A stretch of DNA of 64,000 nucleotides from Reticulitermes speratus (GCA_021186555.1 JAJKFL010000003.1:30988908-31052907); one strand, 5' to 3'. Positions 22,091 to 34,212 are shown, numbered from the stretch's first letter. Notes: a model not told the origin generated them from the sequence alone. Program-made: numbers and translations.

Positions 22091-22690
22091 TGGTTGACTG
22101 TGTTCTCTGTACGGCACGAGCTGAGACCGAACAAGAAGTTCACAATCTAAACATAACAAACGAGAACAATCCACTGTAAATGACCCCGTTTATCGTATTT
22201 CAACGTTAACGAGAGATTGATTATGACCCTTTGTAAATCTGTTGCTAAAATACGGAGAAATCTGACAGTGTGTGTTGTGTAAAACGTGGAAAGGCACATT
22301 TAAAATACTCGCATTCACTCGCAAATACAAAATCTACTGAATAGGCAAGAAAAAAATGAAGGCGCCAGAAGTGTTACGTTCTGCGGACATTTCCTTACTT
22401 GTTCCCACTTTAAATCAATTGTTCTTGAGTAATCTTCCTACAGTTCATTATCTTATCGGCTTCGCAACCCTTCAGTAGTACTTTCTTTTAAGTGCACCCC
22501 TCATTTATTTGTCACCGTTTGTTTCTGTAAACTAGTATTCCAAAATTTGGTCAGCCATACTTAATCCTTCCTTAACGCCTATTTCCTTCGTTTTATGTAC
22601 TTCTGCCTGCGAATTTCCATACTTAGTATCTTAGTACTTAGTATCGAATTCCATATCCAATCCCACTTACGTGGATGTTGGATCGGTGAA

Positions 22691-22692
<2 letters not shown>
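22091..22692. other. No supported features
   Basis: Nothing recognised. Confidence 0.35.
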
Positions 22693-22757
<65 letters not shown>

Positions 22758-22766
22758 ATGTATGTA
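22693..22766. repeat. (TG)n(TATG)n microsatellite
   Basis: About 22 TG units followed by six TATG units. Confidence 0.95.
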
Positions 22767-23559
22767 GAATCCTGTTTTTCTGTCTCCAACTACCTCCAGT
22801 TTCATTTGCTCACAATACCGTACAAACTGTCGTCGCCTTATAAAACTGAGTTTCAGCAATAACAAAAACTGCAACCCCTGCATGCCGGCAATTAGTTGTA
22901 ATCTCCTGCTAGAAATCACACAACTACAGACAGGAACTGATTTACAAATACAATGAACCTGGACGTGTACCCGAAACTGTACAAAATTTGAAGTCATTAA
23001 TATATTCCGTACGATAAACGATCTGTGCAGAACTTCTTTGTTTTCAAATCATATTCAACGCCTTCCTCCAGGCTGTTCACCTAGCACTGTTTCAGGAATG
23101 CCCTAGTTCGTGCATTTGAGCTGAATAAAACTTGTCCTTAACTTAGACCTTCGTGTTCAGAAATATTAGGATCAACACTCGCAGGCAGCGTGCAGTGGCC
23201 AAATGTGTGTGTCAATGAGCACGGTACAAGAGGGACGGAAGTTACACTCATAACTACACTCGCACACAGCAATGCTTAACCAGCGTTACACGCGAAAATA
23301 CAGTAAAATAAAACAACCAGTAACGTACGACACAGAACGAGCGCAGCCCTCAGACCCCAAAGCAAATGCCAGTAACAATATTTCAAACTGTGGCACCACC
23401 GCTCTTTCCACATTATTGCCAATTCACCATTTTCCAATCATCCGAACATACACAGGCCTAGAATGCGCTACTTATAACGTTGCTGAACAAACTACTAATG
23501 ATCAAATAAACATAAGGCACGACAATTAACGTACTGTCGTTAAAGATGTGAAGACTATG
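22767..23559. other. No supported features
   Basis: Nothing recognised. Confidence 0.35.
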
Positions 23560-24115
23560 TACGAATGTGTGTATGTACGTATGTATGTAGGTACGTACAT
23601 ATGTATGATGAATGAATGAATGAATGTATGTACGACTATGTATGTAAGTATGCATGCATGTATGTACGTACGTATGAATAAATGAATGAATGTACGTACG
23701 TACTACGTGTGTATGTAAGTATGTATGTGTGTATGTATGTACGTATGTAGTAGATACGTACATATGTATGATGAATGAATGAATGTATGTACGACTATGT
23801 ATGTAAGTATGCATGCATGTATGTACGTACGTACACATGTATGAATGAATGAATGAATGTATGTACGTACTACGTGTGTATGTAAGTATGTATGTGTGTA
23901 TGTATGTACGTATGTATGTAGGTACGTACATATGTATGATGAATGAATGAATGTATGTACGACTATGTATGTATGTATAGCGTACACATGTGTGAATGAA
24001 TGAATGAATGGATGTAGTATGTACGTACGTACTACGTGTGTATGTAGGTATGTATGTGTGTATGTATGTACGTATGCACGTATGTATGTATATATGTGTA
24101 TAAATGTGTGTGTGT
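23560..24115. repeat. TATG/GAAT array with ~165-bp higher-order period
   Basis: Built from TATG, TACG and GAAT tetranucleotides, but ordered: ACGTACATATGTATGATGAA recurs at 23593, 23756 and 23924 (spacing 163 and 168), each followed by the GAATGAATG run, TATGTACGACTATG, and a CTACGTGTGTATGTA block. A partial fourth unit ends the array. Both large minus frames here (157 and 162 codons of Tyr-Thr-His-Ile repeats) come only from this array. Confidence 0.9.
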
Positions 24116-26005
24116 ATGAAGGATCATCCCGACACACACACACACCACTCTGCGTAGTGTGAGGCCGCACCCTCGGAGTCCCTGCGTCCAAACCACTTCA
24201 ACACACTTCAAATTATGCTGCTCAAATTATACGTACCTGTTTATGTGTGGCACTGTTTGCGCCAGAGCAGTTGTTTCAAGATACAAAGATCGGTCGATCG
24301 TGATGTTCAGCAAGTGAACACTACTCAGCAGTCCCGCACAACTTCCTTAAAGGCAATACACACACAATGACGAGTTGACAATGAGTTAATGACTGTGGAT
24401 CTTGGGCAAGGGGTGGGCAGAATTCTTTCTTCATAGGTATTACTGGTTGTGCGTATGTGGAAAATAAATGAAAATCTGTGGTTAGTAGCGACAGTATTTT
24501 TTACGACTGACATCGAAAAATAATATTGTGATTTCCGGTATGAAGCAAAACGTGAATTGCAGGATATAGCGGTTCAATTGTGACAGTGAGAAAGTTACGT
24601 ATCACAAAACATGGCCTAAAACAGGAGACAAAAACACAAATTTAAAACAAGAAACCGAAAACCCACGGGGCGGAAAAGATCTGCAGATAAGTTTCTGACA
24701 CTTTGGCCTCCCGTGGAGTAAGAAGAGGGGCATGCTTTAGGGTAAAGTGTTACAGCCGTAAGCTGTCAATAGGCCGGAAATGAGTTACTTACCGACAAAC
24801 CGCTTAAAATTTCTGACCCAACCACATGGTCTGAGCCTATCAATGAAGCTACAAGATGTGTAAGGGTAAGACACGTGCTTGTTCGAATCAGGTATGATAA
24901 TTTACTGCCCCTAAAAGGAATAAAGTTACGAGAAGACGTTTAATACAAGAATACAACGAATAGACGTGAAGAATGGTGATACAGTACAACTTTTCCGGTT
25001 ACTTCAAAGAATGGTTTTCTTAAGGCTGTAAACTTTTCAGCTCGTGACAACACTAGCTATCGAAAAATGGGTTGCCTTAGAACACTCAAATCTCATCGGG
25101 GTGACTCCGTCCACATGAATTGCACAGCAAAACGCAGAGAAGTAAATATTCGTCCATATATTCTCAGACAATGAGTAAAGTCGAACGGTCCCAACATGTT
25201 TGGGAAAGACTTGATTATAAGCAATGCACGCAGCTAACAGCAATATGGCATTCGACGAAACACTAAAATCTTTTAACGAAACGCAAAAGCACTTTCTAGG
25301 ACAAATTTAATAATGATAAAATCTAATTCAGGAATAATGGACCATTGCCTGTTTGAGCTCCCACAGTGCAAAATTATTCCATTCGGTTGTCTGGAGAAGT
25401 TAATATGAAAACTGTGCAGTACAGAAAATAAAACCTTCTTCTCCTTCGTCCCTTCATGGTTTACGAATCACGCCTCTTCCGTCTTTTTTCCAAATTCTCC
25501 CCCGGTCTCAGCTTTCTGTTGGTTCACGCTGCAGCATCTGTTTCGGGTATTTTCCGTAACATCGAATTGCATGCCAGACTTCAGTTGCCAAGAATAGATG
25601 TCTGCAATTGTCCGGACACCCAGCATTCGTGAAGCGGAAGTAGTTACAGGAACATTTTCTGCGATTTATTTCTGAAGACAGTAGCACAGAAAATACGTTG
25701 TCTGAAAGAGTGACGCATCTCTTACAATCCTATACCGCATCTTTCAAAAACTGTGGGTGACAGAGCTATGACAATGAAGTACTTACGAGGGGGCAATAAA
25801 ATGGGATGTAAGGCTGTTAAAAATAAACAATATAATACTTTTGAATCCCATGAATGTCAATCGTTCTTATATTCGTGGATACCGTATCTAATTTTTTCTG
25901 CATCAGAAATACTTCGGCTGAGACTCTTTACTCTCGTAATATTGTACGTAATTGTGGGCCTCAACGGTACATCTCTTTTCCAAAGTCTTGCGCACTTTGG
26001 TAATG

Positions 26006-26009
<4 letters not shown>
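24116..26009. other. No supported features
   Basis: A B-box-like TTGTTCGAATCAGG at 24889 may be a SINE relic; otherwise nothing recognised. Confidence 0.35.

Positions 26010-26041
<32 letters not shown>
26010..26041. repeat. (GA)n microsatellite
   Basis: Sixteen GA units inside an otherwise unremarkable 116-codon frame. Confidence 0.95.
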
Positions 26042-26045
<4 letters not shown>

Positions 26046-26146
26046 GAATGAAGGAGGACGCACAATCACAATTTATCTAACAGATGAAATAAAGAAAGCC
26101 TAAATCAATTTATTGCAAGAGGCCTCAAAGTTTGGCAGTACGGCCT

Positions 26147-26184
26147 TGTATGTATGTATGTATGTATGTATGTATGTATGTATG
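26147..26184. repeat. (TATG)n microsatellite
   Basis: Nine TATG units. Confidence 0.95.
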
Positions 26185-27239
26185 TTTATTTGTATTCCAT
26201 ATTAAGTATCACCATATAATACCGCGTCTGCACGCTGCAGATAGAGGAAACGGCCTCCAGAAATTAAGGGTACCGCAGATCCGAGTACATGGAAATACCC
26301 GCGGGAACAACAGACAGGAGTTTGAGGCGGTTCGACCACTCCTGACACTAAAATATGGCAGTTTATTGAAGTTACAAGGGCCCAGACATCGACGGACTAT
26401 CAGACGACCGTAGCAATGGAAAACGGATATGAGTTTTACAACTTGGAATGTCTCAAGTCTCGCTATTTAGGGACAGACTATTCGTAGGCCTATACAGAGG
26501 ACTCATATAGCGTTTAGGAGAATAGTGTGTGTTAGTGCTAGGGTATCGTATATAATTTCTAAGAGGTCGCTGGTGTGGTTTTGCTGTGTATGAAGGTTCA
26601 TGCTCAAGAGAGGATACAAGTGAACATACAAAAGACAGGTTTCACGCGAAGCTAGAATGCGTAGTCAATCGACTCCTTAAGTACTGCCACTGTCCACGAT
26701 GCGCCCACGTTCGGGTCTCACCGTTGGTCGACGCAAATTTCACCTGTCCTCACCTTACACTTCTAACGATAGGGATGGGAGACAAGTTAATTCATTACGG
26801 TAGGTGGAGACAATGAGAGGTCTACAGAGCTTAGCTGAAACAATGCAGGCACGGATTCCTTCTTCAGGTTAACACTTATGTGCTCCGGCGAAAAGGGAAG
26901 GATGACAACTGATAAATCTATACGAAATTGTTACGTGAATTAATGTAAGTTACAGAAGTGCACAGTCTTAATATTCACACAGTAAAAGTTCTTTGCAATA
27001 CCGGAAGCGATTTCTCGTAGTAGGCGGCATTTCCCTGCCTAATTTGCAGAGTGTTTACGTTTTCACTTGTCGATGTATTTGGACGTTTGCTTTACGTCTG
27101 CCCTCAGTAACAGTCCTATGACTGTCCCAAGTGCTACACGTATAGCAACCGACTGCCTACAAATGTAAAAGAACTCAAGCGTTCCGTCATATCATCAGCC
27201 TTTCACATTCTACAAGTGACATTTCTAACAAATCCGCCT
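26185..27239. other. No supported features
   Basis: Nothing recognised. Confidence 0.35.
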
Positions 27240-27870
27240 TCGACTTTTATGATTAGTTAGGGGTTACCGACGTTAGACATACCTGAAAACGTAGATCTGA
27301 GCATTGTAGTGTCAGATACAAGTTAATTTGAGGTATAGACCGGTATAGAAATGCTTAGGAGGTATAAACCGCTATTTACTGATACATTTTCAGCAGAATT
27401 AATCCAAGGAGGATGTAAGCTGAGATTCACAAATTCATTAATTCCACTCAGAATAAGAAACGAATAAGAAAAACTGTCACAAAAGCAGACGAAGTCTTTA
27501 AATTTATGTGTTTATAAAAGGCGACAAATCAGGCTGTAGTAATTATCCATACACGCCACTGTTACCAATTACGTACAAAATGCTATCCAGATTCTTCTCA
27601 AAATGTTAGCTGCCGTGCAGACGAAGTTACAGAGACCATCAGTGTTGATTTCGACTTCACAGATCAATGATTTGGTCAGATATTCTGCATTCGTCAGGGA
27701 CGGAAGAAAAAAGGAGAGTTTAACAGTTACGTAAAGAATAGTGCACGATTCAGTCCAGAGTGACATTATCACTGAATTCAGAGCACTCGTGAAACTACTC
27801 AAACCAACTACAATGCGTTTTCACAAAACCCATGATAAAGTTCGTATAAATAAATAATTTATGTTTAGTT
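27240..27870 (+). pseudogene. LINE RT fragment (same family as 52.8-55.8 kb)
   Basis: Plus strand, three frames with many stops. Recognisable blocks in order: RRYKPLFTDTFSAELIQGG (27356 on), then GDKSGCSNYPYTPLLPITYK with MLSRFFSKC (27520-27600), RDHQC (27625-27650), and a diverged finger/palm part ending in VRINK near 27855. This is the N-terminal half of the RT domain of the LINE family. The key point is that 27519-27589 is the homologous form of the segment that has become the minisatellite at 54.3-55.2 kb. The catalytic YADD region is not present. Confidence 0.75.
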
Positions 27871-28059
27871 TAATGACATAACCTACCACTTTACGGAATT
27901 CCACCTCCTTCCCCGAAAGGTACGTAACTAAAACAACGAGTACGTGGCAGGGGTGTGAACCTTTTTGAAGTTATACACGAAACACTTAGTGATATGAATG
28001 CAATTAGTGCGAACAGGTAAAGTAAAATCAAAGTTTGCCCCTGTGCACATGCAGGAATG

Positions 28060-28215
28060 AAAACAGAGCTCCCCTCATTCTTAACCTTGGCACTAGATGG
28101 AAGTAAGCGATCAACTTCACGTCCAGTCCGCTTTACCCCCTAGGAAATAGCCCTTCATCCTCATTGAATAGGAGGCTGCGTGGACCTCAGAGCTGGCCTG
28201 GACGCTCCAAAGAGA
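28060..28215 (-). mobile_element. SINE fragment, family B
   Basis: Body and 3' block only: AACCTTGGCACTAGATGG and GTCCGCTTTACCCCCTAGG in plus orientation are the complement of the family B 3' half; the tRNA-like head is missing. Confidence 0.65.
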
Positions 28216-28222
28216 TCATGAT

Positions 28223-28248
28223 GATGATAATAATTATTATTATTATTA
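28223..28248. repeat. (ATT)n microsatellite
   Basis: ATGATG followed by about six ATT units. Confidence 0.8.
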
Positions 28249-29642
28249 TGAGGCCCTTTTAGTAATGATAATAGTAGTAACACTCTATGCAAGCAAAATA
28301 TACTGGCTGGTACAGGATGCGATTCTAAGACCACATGCGCACAAGATCAGCACGTCAATCCCAGAATCAAAATACGGTTTACTGTTTTAATATACACTTG
28401 CATTACATAAACACAGCATCAAGAACACTGAGGTGGGCTTTACGATATCTGCATGAACTCGAATTTTTAGTTACTAATTTCCACATTTTGTAAGTATACA
28501 CGAACTAAACTTTTTTTTCATTTCTTGGTCAACATAAAGTATAAAGTACAAGTAAAACCGTTTACAGACATAATCACACAGCTGTCTTGCCGATGGTGTA
28601 AATAACGCTCATTAAATGGTGCCAATACGGCGGAGACATAGCCATGCATCACAGAACAAAGGTTTCTCTAACAAGACACCGCTGAACTGTCTCGTGAAAG
28701 ATCACGACATCTGCTAATAGCTTCATAGGAATCACAGCAATGGAGACACTTAAAAACGCATCACTTTCAAGCACATTTCCCAGTTTTCCCGCCATCACGC
28801 TATTTTAATTTGAATTTCTGCCCTTACAAAAACAGATATAAAACGGACAATGGAAAAACAAACAAGCAAACACAAACACACGCAGAGTGATACTGCATTT
28901 TATTCAATGGCAGTGAAGCCAAAATTAGTTATTTCCCCTGTTGTGCCGATCTCTTGCGGTAGTGAGGCAACAGTCTTAAAACAGCAGTTTAGTATTGGCA
29001 CGGTGATGAGGCGATGATACCGCAACGGCGCGGAAACTCATTTGTGAAGCAGAAGTGTACGTTTATGTCACGTGACAGTAAACCGAATGACAGAAAGTGT
29101 ATCCTCTTCTTAAACTAATTTAATGATGATTTATCAATTGTATAGGTCATAAAGTTCGAGTAGGACTGTTGTGAACGATGATTTAAAAGGACAGAGAAAG
29201 ATGCAACTGTGGTAAATTTTAAGACACAATCCCCGAATTTCATAGGGAATTGAGGAAATGCACCAAAAATCTCATTAATGACATCGAATTTTCGGCCTGG
29301 GAAACAAATTTGGGATCTCGGAAATTAGAAGTAGGAGAGGCTAATCGAGACGCTCCTCTGAATGGAAGTAGGTAAGTAAGATGTCAGAACAGTCCAATAC
29401 TTCCGAGTATTGAAAACTGCAGGACTATCTGTAATAGCATTGCTTTGTAAGTCACAGACCGATTTCCATGGTTACAAGACAGCAAGTTTGCTGAATGATG
29501 TCACAGCCATGTTAAAACTAGGGTATTGATATAACGGAACATCTCATTCGAGTGTTTCCGAATTTTTTTTAGTGTTAATTGAATAATTAAACCAATGCAC
29601 CGTCTCAATAAAAGGCTCAAAAGTCTGAGGAAACATCATCAG
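28249..29642. other. No supported features
   Basis: Nothing recognised. Confidence 0.35.
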
Positions 29643-29807
29643 TAGGCTTAGGATTATACACATTTTGCATATTGCATATTAAGCTTTCACTTACGGCCAA
29701 TCCTACAAATAATGAAATATGTTACATTATTTATAGCATATGTCCTAAGTGAAAGTTTACATGTAGTTTTATTTTACATATGAAGTATGTATATAATCCT
29801 AAGCCTA
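29643..29807. repeat. Small foldback (~165 bp)
   Basis: TAGGCTTAGGATTATA (29643-29658) and its perfect complement (29792-29807) are the ends. An inner pair, AAGCTTTCACTTA and TAAGTGAAAGTTT, adds to the fold. It could be a MITE or a hairpin transcript source; no target duplication is obvious. Confidence 0.6.
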
Positions 29808-29815
29808 ATGAGTAG

Positions 29816-30030
29816 GATCTCAGGGAGAACAAGTTTATCTCGGTTACACTAACGAGGATATCGAATGGGGAGAACTAGCCGATGGCAACGCCGATGAAAA
29901 ATGCTCTTACTGCATGGGGCTATTTTTGAATTACCACGACGGTCAAGCCTGGATTCGATGCGTCATGTGCAAGAAGTGGGCAAATCCAGGATGTTGTGAC
30001 TCTGAAACGGATCAATTTGTGTGGTTCTAA
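29816..30030 (+). pseudogene. PHD-like zinc-finger tail, probably from a transposase
   Basis: A 71-codon frame (29816-30028 plus TAA) has no start codon of its own and follows an in-frame TAG at 29813. Its C-terminal half reads EKCSYCMGLF, then AWIRCVMCKKWANPGC: the spacing C-x2-C ... W-I-x-C-x2-C-x2-W-x-N-x2-C matches the small PHD-like finger at the C-terminus of many insect pogo/Tigger-type DDE transposases, with Asn where His is usual. An acidic stretch (NEDIEWGELADGNADE) precedes it, also usual there. It might instead be the last exon of a host gene, but no other exon is visible. The upstream foldback abuts it. Confidence 0.5.
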
Positions 30031-30596
30031 TAAAATATGAACAATTACAATCACAATAAACCAATAATAATTCCTTGCAAATACAGACCCCGATACACTG
30101 TTACCCTCACTTAGCGCAACTAAAAGTCTGTGAACAGTAATTCCTATCACACAGTATATCGATTTACCGCCACCCTCAATACACCGCCACAAACTGCGAT
30201 GAAGAAACAGTGGCGCAATGCCGGAGTTTGTAATTCAGTCTTCCGCATTTAGGAGGCTACGTGTTAACTGGTAGTTAAAAACAGGTACATTGTAATTGCA
30301 CTGCCGAATATAAAATGCAGTACGCAATAAAAACAGCATTTCATTATTTCACTGGAACGCTATCTTTCTCCCTTTAGGAAGCTACGTACCCCCTACCCCA
30401 AATTAAGCGCCCTTCCTCTATTAAGCTTAGATGGCTGAAAAGTTGTATTTTATGCAACCCACACATTCAGACATTCAGGAGACATGCGACTGGCACTGAA
30501 CAAATTTTATGTTGTATGTACCGCGCATTTTATCTTGAGTTTAAGTCAAAACCAATTACAAGCACGTACTGCATCCAAGGATGCGGATGCAATAAA
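30031..30596. other. No supported features
   Basis: Nothing recognised. Confidence 0.35.
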
Positions 30597-30745
30597 AGTT
30601 CTCCCTAGATCAGGCCATGAAGGCCCATAGGGGGAGTAGAGGAATAGCTCTACTCTTTCTTTAACCTCGGCGCTAGATGGGGGTGGGTGGTCAACGCCAC
30701 ACCCCGGCCGCTTTACCCCCGGGAAAGAGACCCGGTACGTGCTTG
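30597..30745 (-). mobile_element. SINE fragment, family B
   Basis: Complement of the family B 3' half: AACCTCGGCGCTAGATGGGG, CCGGCCGCTTTACCCCCGGG, GGTACGTGC. Head absent. Confidence 0.7.
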
Positions 30746-30761
30746 TAATTCTTTGATAGAT

Positions 30762-30806
30762 ACCCCCCGAGTATGTCAATTTATTTGCCGAAACATATGT
30801 AGGGGT
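30762..30806 (+). ncRNA. Decayed hammerhead-like motif
   Basis: CCCC/GGGG stem I, then GCCGAAACAUAUGUA with a perfect ACA/UGU stem III, but the core CUGANGA has decayed to CGAGUAU. It shows that outer and inner helices persist after core loss. Confidence 0.35.
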
Positions 30807-31074
30807 TGTAAATACATTTTATACTTGTTAATTAGCTTGTGCATTTGTTGGTTTTGACTGGCACTGAACAAGTTTATAAACAAGTTATGTACGAACAACA
30901 ACATACATAGGATGAATATAGCTACCTAGTTGATACTGGGGTATAGCCTACGTTAAATCAGACCATGAACGTTTATTACTCCTTAGTATCAACCCTCTAT
31001 AACCCCTACCTTAAACAAAGTTAAAACTGAAATACATAAGTTTGAAAACGATGCTGTTCGGAGGAAAGAGGGAG
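30807..31074. other. No supported features
   Basis: Nothing recognised. Confidence 0.3.
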
Positions 31075-31108
31075 CGGGGTGGGGTGGGGGGTGGGTGAGT
31101 GGGGTAGG
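31075..31108 (+). other. G-quadruplex-capable tract
   Basis: GGGGTGGGGTGGGGGGTGGG followed by TGAGTGGGG gives at least four G runs of three or more with one-base loops. Confidence 0.6.
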
Positions 31109-31384
31109 TGTATCATGTTAAATAAAGATCTCATGACGATATACAAATTCCGTTTGAAGCATTACGAATAGTATCCAACAAAATATGAGGAGGAGTGATC
31201 CTGACCTCTATGCAGCGAGATTATCTTTGCAGGAACAAAAATAAACATAAAGGCTCTTGAACTATTTAAAACAGGAAATAATAAACTCTGAAGAAACTCT
31301 CCGTTGCAGTACAGATTCGCATGCTCATTAAATACAAATCCCATGATTTTTAGAACACGAGTACAAAATTATTATCCAGCAAGT

Positions 31385-31640
31385 TGGCTCCAGCGGCAAT
31401 GTTTCTGAGTTGTATGCTGGAGATGCCCGGTTATAACCTCGGCTAGAACACAGACTATGAGGATTGGTGTTTCTCGTGGGATTGGAGTCCCTCCGCAAAA
31501 TTTAGGGATAGTACGTCAGGTAAGTCATGGCTGTCTCCTCCCACGTTCTTTCTAGTTCATTATAAATCAAGCACCTACCTATTCAACGATAAACACACTG
31601 ACAGACTGACAACGCTGTTAAATAAGCCACAATAAATGGG
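31385..31640 (+). mobile_element. SINE, family C
   Basis: tRNA-like region with CGGTTATAACC (degenerate B box), then GGTGTTTCTCGTGGGATTGG, AGTCCCTCC, ATTTAGGGATAGTA, and the 3' part TCCTCCCACG...CTAGTTCATTATA and CTGTTAAATAA. The last block matches the end of the copy at 53238-53560. Confidence 0.6.
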
Positions 31641-32529
31641 TTTCACTAAATAAATAATAAATTATGCTAAGCACTTTCATGAAACTCAAATTCAGGAAAT
31701 CGTAGTTTCACTATCTTCCCGAACTTTTTGTTTTACAATTCCAGATAAATTTTGTACAATGTGACTGTTCCCTTTCAAACTGCCATCTCCAAAACGTCTA
31801 CCAGGGAAATAAACAGCGATCTTTGCGGTACGAGCCGCGTGTTTACTCCTATTTGAAAACTGCGACGGCTTTTTATGAAAATCATTGGCTACGCGCTTCT
31901 TTTGAAGTAACTTGTATCTCCACGACATGACTTTCTGTTCAGGCAGACAGGGTTAAAAGAGCTTACGAATCCCAACATATTCAGTTTTATGCAGACTAAA
32001 ATATATTCAAGTAGCTTTAAGCTGTTCCATAACTGCTCTGAATAACAAGTTATTCTGTTGCATCCAAGGAAGGCCATGGCTTATTGTTAAAAGTATTCGC
32101 TATTCACTTGAATACACTGTTACCAAACTTAAAGTCAACGCCATTAATTTTAAACAAATGAGGGCTAACAAGATCATGCTTATTCACAGATACGCCTACA
32201 TGTTTCGATCGAGCGAATGTCCACACAGCGTAACACTTTTAGTGCAAATCGCTCTACCATTGTTCTTATATATGTCAATATCTTAATTACTTTCCAAAAA
32301 GCACTGAATATTTTAACATGCGCACTACGATTTTCCGTTACTCTTACAATCAATCATGTCGATGCTTGATGCTCAACTGTTTCTTCAGCCACATAACGTA
32401 CCTCACAGAGAACGCCAAAAAATATCCGTGCTGCTTCCAACGCAGAAATTCACACTACAGCAATGTTAGTACCTCTGACGATTGGAAATTAAAATATGCC
32501 AAGTCTCCTCTTGCTGGAAATCGAACCAC
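31641..32529. other. No supported features
   Basis: Contains ACATGTTTCGATCGAGCG (32201-32218), a possible relic of the GAAACAUGU block on minus; too damaged to call. Confidence 0.35.
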
Positions 32530-32815
32530 GATTACTTGACTGTCTAGCCCAAAGGCTGAATGAATTCGATTCCTGCAGGGGCAAGATATTTTCCTCTTCT
32601 ACAAAGCGACCACACCGGCTCTGGAGCCCAACCAGCCTCGTACTCACAGAGTACCGGCAGCTCTTTCCCGAGGCAAAGCGGCTGGAGCGTGAAGTGACCA
32701 CTCATCTCCACCTAGTGCCGAGGTTAAGAATAAGTGGAGATATACCCCCAATCCACTCACATGCCCTCAATTTGCACAGAGACAACTTTACCGTTACCTT
32801 TACTTTAGCATCTGA
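32530..32815 (+). mobile_element. SINE, family B
   Basis: B-box-like ATTCGATTCCTGC, then GGGGCAAGATATTTTCC, GCGACCACACCGGCTCTGG, AGCGGCTGGAGCGTGAAGTG, CTAGTGCCGAGGTTAAGAAT, and the 3' end GACAACTTTACCGTTACC. The A-box part is poor. Confidence 0.75.
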
Positions 32816-32989
32816 AATTAATTTTAAAATTAATTTATTCTGCGTAAATCATATTTATTAGTAACAATATTTTAATCATATTTTAACCATAAGTTTTTAA
32901 AAAGAGCACAAGTTATACCTTTTATACATAAACGATATTAACAACGGACCCTACTACAGACTGTGGAATCTTGTAAATAATAGCTTATC
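32816..32989. other. AT-rich flank
   Basis: No feature seen. Confidence 0.3.
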
Positions 32990-33195
32990 GCTGGCAATTA
33001 GTTTTATACCTGGCACAATGTGCTCCCTGAAGATGGTAAGCTTGTACCGAAACATGTCGGAGCTACGTGTTTAACACTTATACGTAACTAATCATGTGCA
33101 TTTAGTTGGTACAATACATTGAATACATTGATCTAAAATATGCATGGAATGAACAACTTTAAAATTCACAAAAAGTTGTTCAGAACAAACTGAGA
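32990..33195 (+). mobile_element. Solo Penelope-type terminal repeat
   Basis: Single arm of the 15.7 kb family: hammerhead-like motif, then GTGCATTTAGTTGGTACA at 33096-33113, and the downstream part (TATGCATGGAATG, AACAACTTTAAAATTCAC) that corresponds to 16800-16850. No mirror partner is present nearby. Confidence 0.6.
33022..33063 (+). ncRNA. Hammerhead-like ribozyme motif, intact core
   Basis: GCUCC | CUGAAGA | U | GGUA-loop-UACC | GAAACAUGUC | GGAGC. Compared with 16408-16449, both stem I (GCUCC/GGAGC for ACUCC/GGAGU) and stem II (GGUA/UACC for GGCAU/AUGCC) have changed on both sides, keeping pairing. All core bases are present. Confidence 0.68.
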
Positions 33196-34164
33196 GGAAC
33201 AGACAAACATACTATACGTGCAAGAATGTACGACTGTACAATCCTCAGGGCAAATAAACGACATCCTTTCTTAAAATTGTTTCTACCAGAAGTGGATTAA
33301 TCCGTAAAGATGAGTTGGGAAAGATCAACCGCCTATATGCTTTAGAAGGTTCAACGTTCATAAACGACTTCTTGTTACTTTTTACTAAAGGAAGTCCAAG
33401 TCAGAGAGCGATAAGCTCCTAAGGAAAATAGAAAGGAATAAAGAACATGTACATATTAGCGGTGAAAGGAAGGAGAAGTCAAGACTTAGGTCAGATGCGT
33501 GCCGTATCAGGGTTCGGGAGCCATCCATCTCACTAATGAAGCTCACCACCCAGCCTACACACATACACACAAGAACTCCATTATTCATGGTCTCATCCAT
33601 TTTAGATGCAAACCAGTCACCGGCACCACCACCGTGACACACTCACACATAACCAAACAGATCTCACCCACCTCCACCCATTAACTGTGGGTAACAAGTA
33701 CAAATCAAGGGGAAGGTCAAAGTGATGAGGAGGGAGTTTAAATTCTCAGGAACTGGCTGAGAAGCTAGCTTCCAACATCATGGTGTATCAATAAGTTACT
33801 TCCCTTCAGTACGAACAATCAGAAGGCATAATCCATAACAAAGTAAGTCTTATTTCTTAATTTCCGGCAAAAAAAAAAAAAGATGCAATGTAAGTTTCAA
33901 GTCTAAATTTTTGGTAAACTGACATTTTTTTCAAAGTACGATTTTTTTAATATAGTGGTAATTAATAGAAAATCAGTGACATATCACAACCATATTATGA
34001 AGCCCCCAAAGGACGCCTCTTTGCCCTTAAATGCTTGTATCTTTACGTCTATACAAAGGCTTACACATGCGAAATCTGAGTACCGTCTTTTGGGACGTGT
34101 TGTCGTATATTCTGATATCGTCCAGTTACCAACTATTCCAACAACCTTCCTGCCTCCATTTTCA
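33196..34164. other. No supported features
   Basis: Nothing recognised. Confidence 0.35.
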
Positions 34165-34170
34165 CCCTCA

Positions 34171-34212
34171 TATATAGAGGCTGGAGCCAGTAGGTTCCAC
34201 CGAAACGTTGGT
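34171..34212 (+). ncRNA. Degenerate hammerhead-like motif
   Basis: GGCUGGAGCC, GGUUCCACC, GAAACGUU, GGUGAC. The GAAACGUU block is kept and the flanks could pair, but the core is gone. Low confidence. Confidence 0.25.

Noticed and set aside
23458..24191. Two minus-strand frames of 157 and 162 codons rich in Tyr, Thr, His and Ile
   Set aside because: They are translations of the TATG/GAAT tandem array; the pattern is only the repeat unit in each frame.
25753..26103. 116-codon plus frame with an Arg-Glu repeat
   Set aside because: The repeat is the (GA)n microsatellite; nothing else in the frame resembles a protein family.
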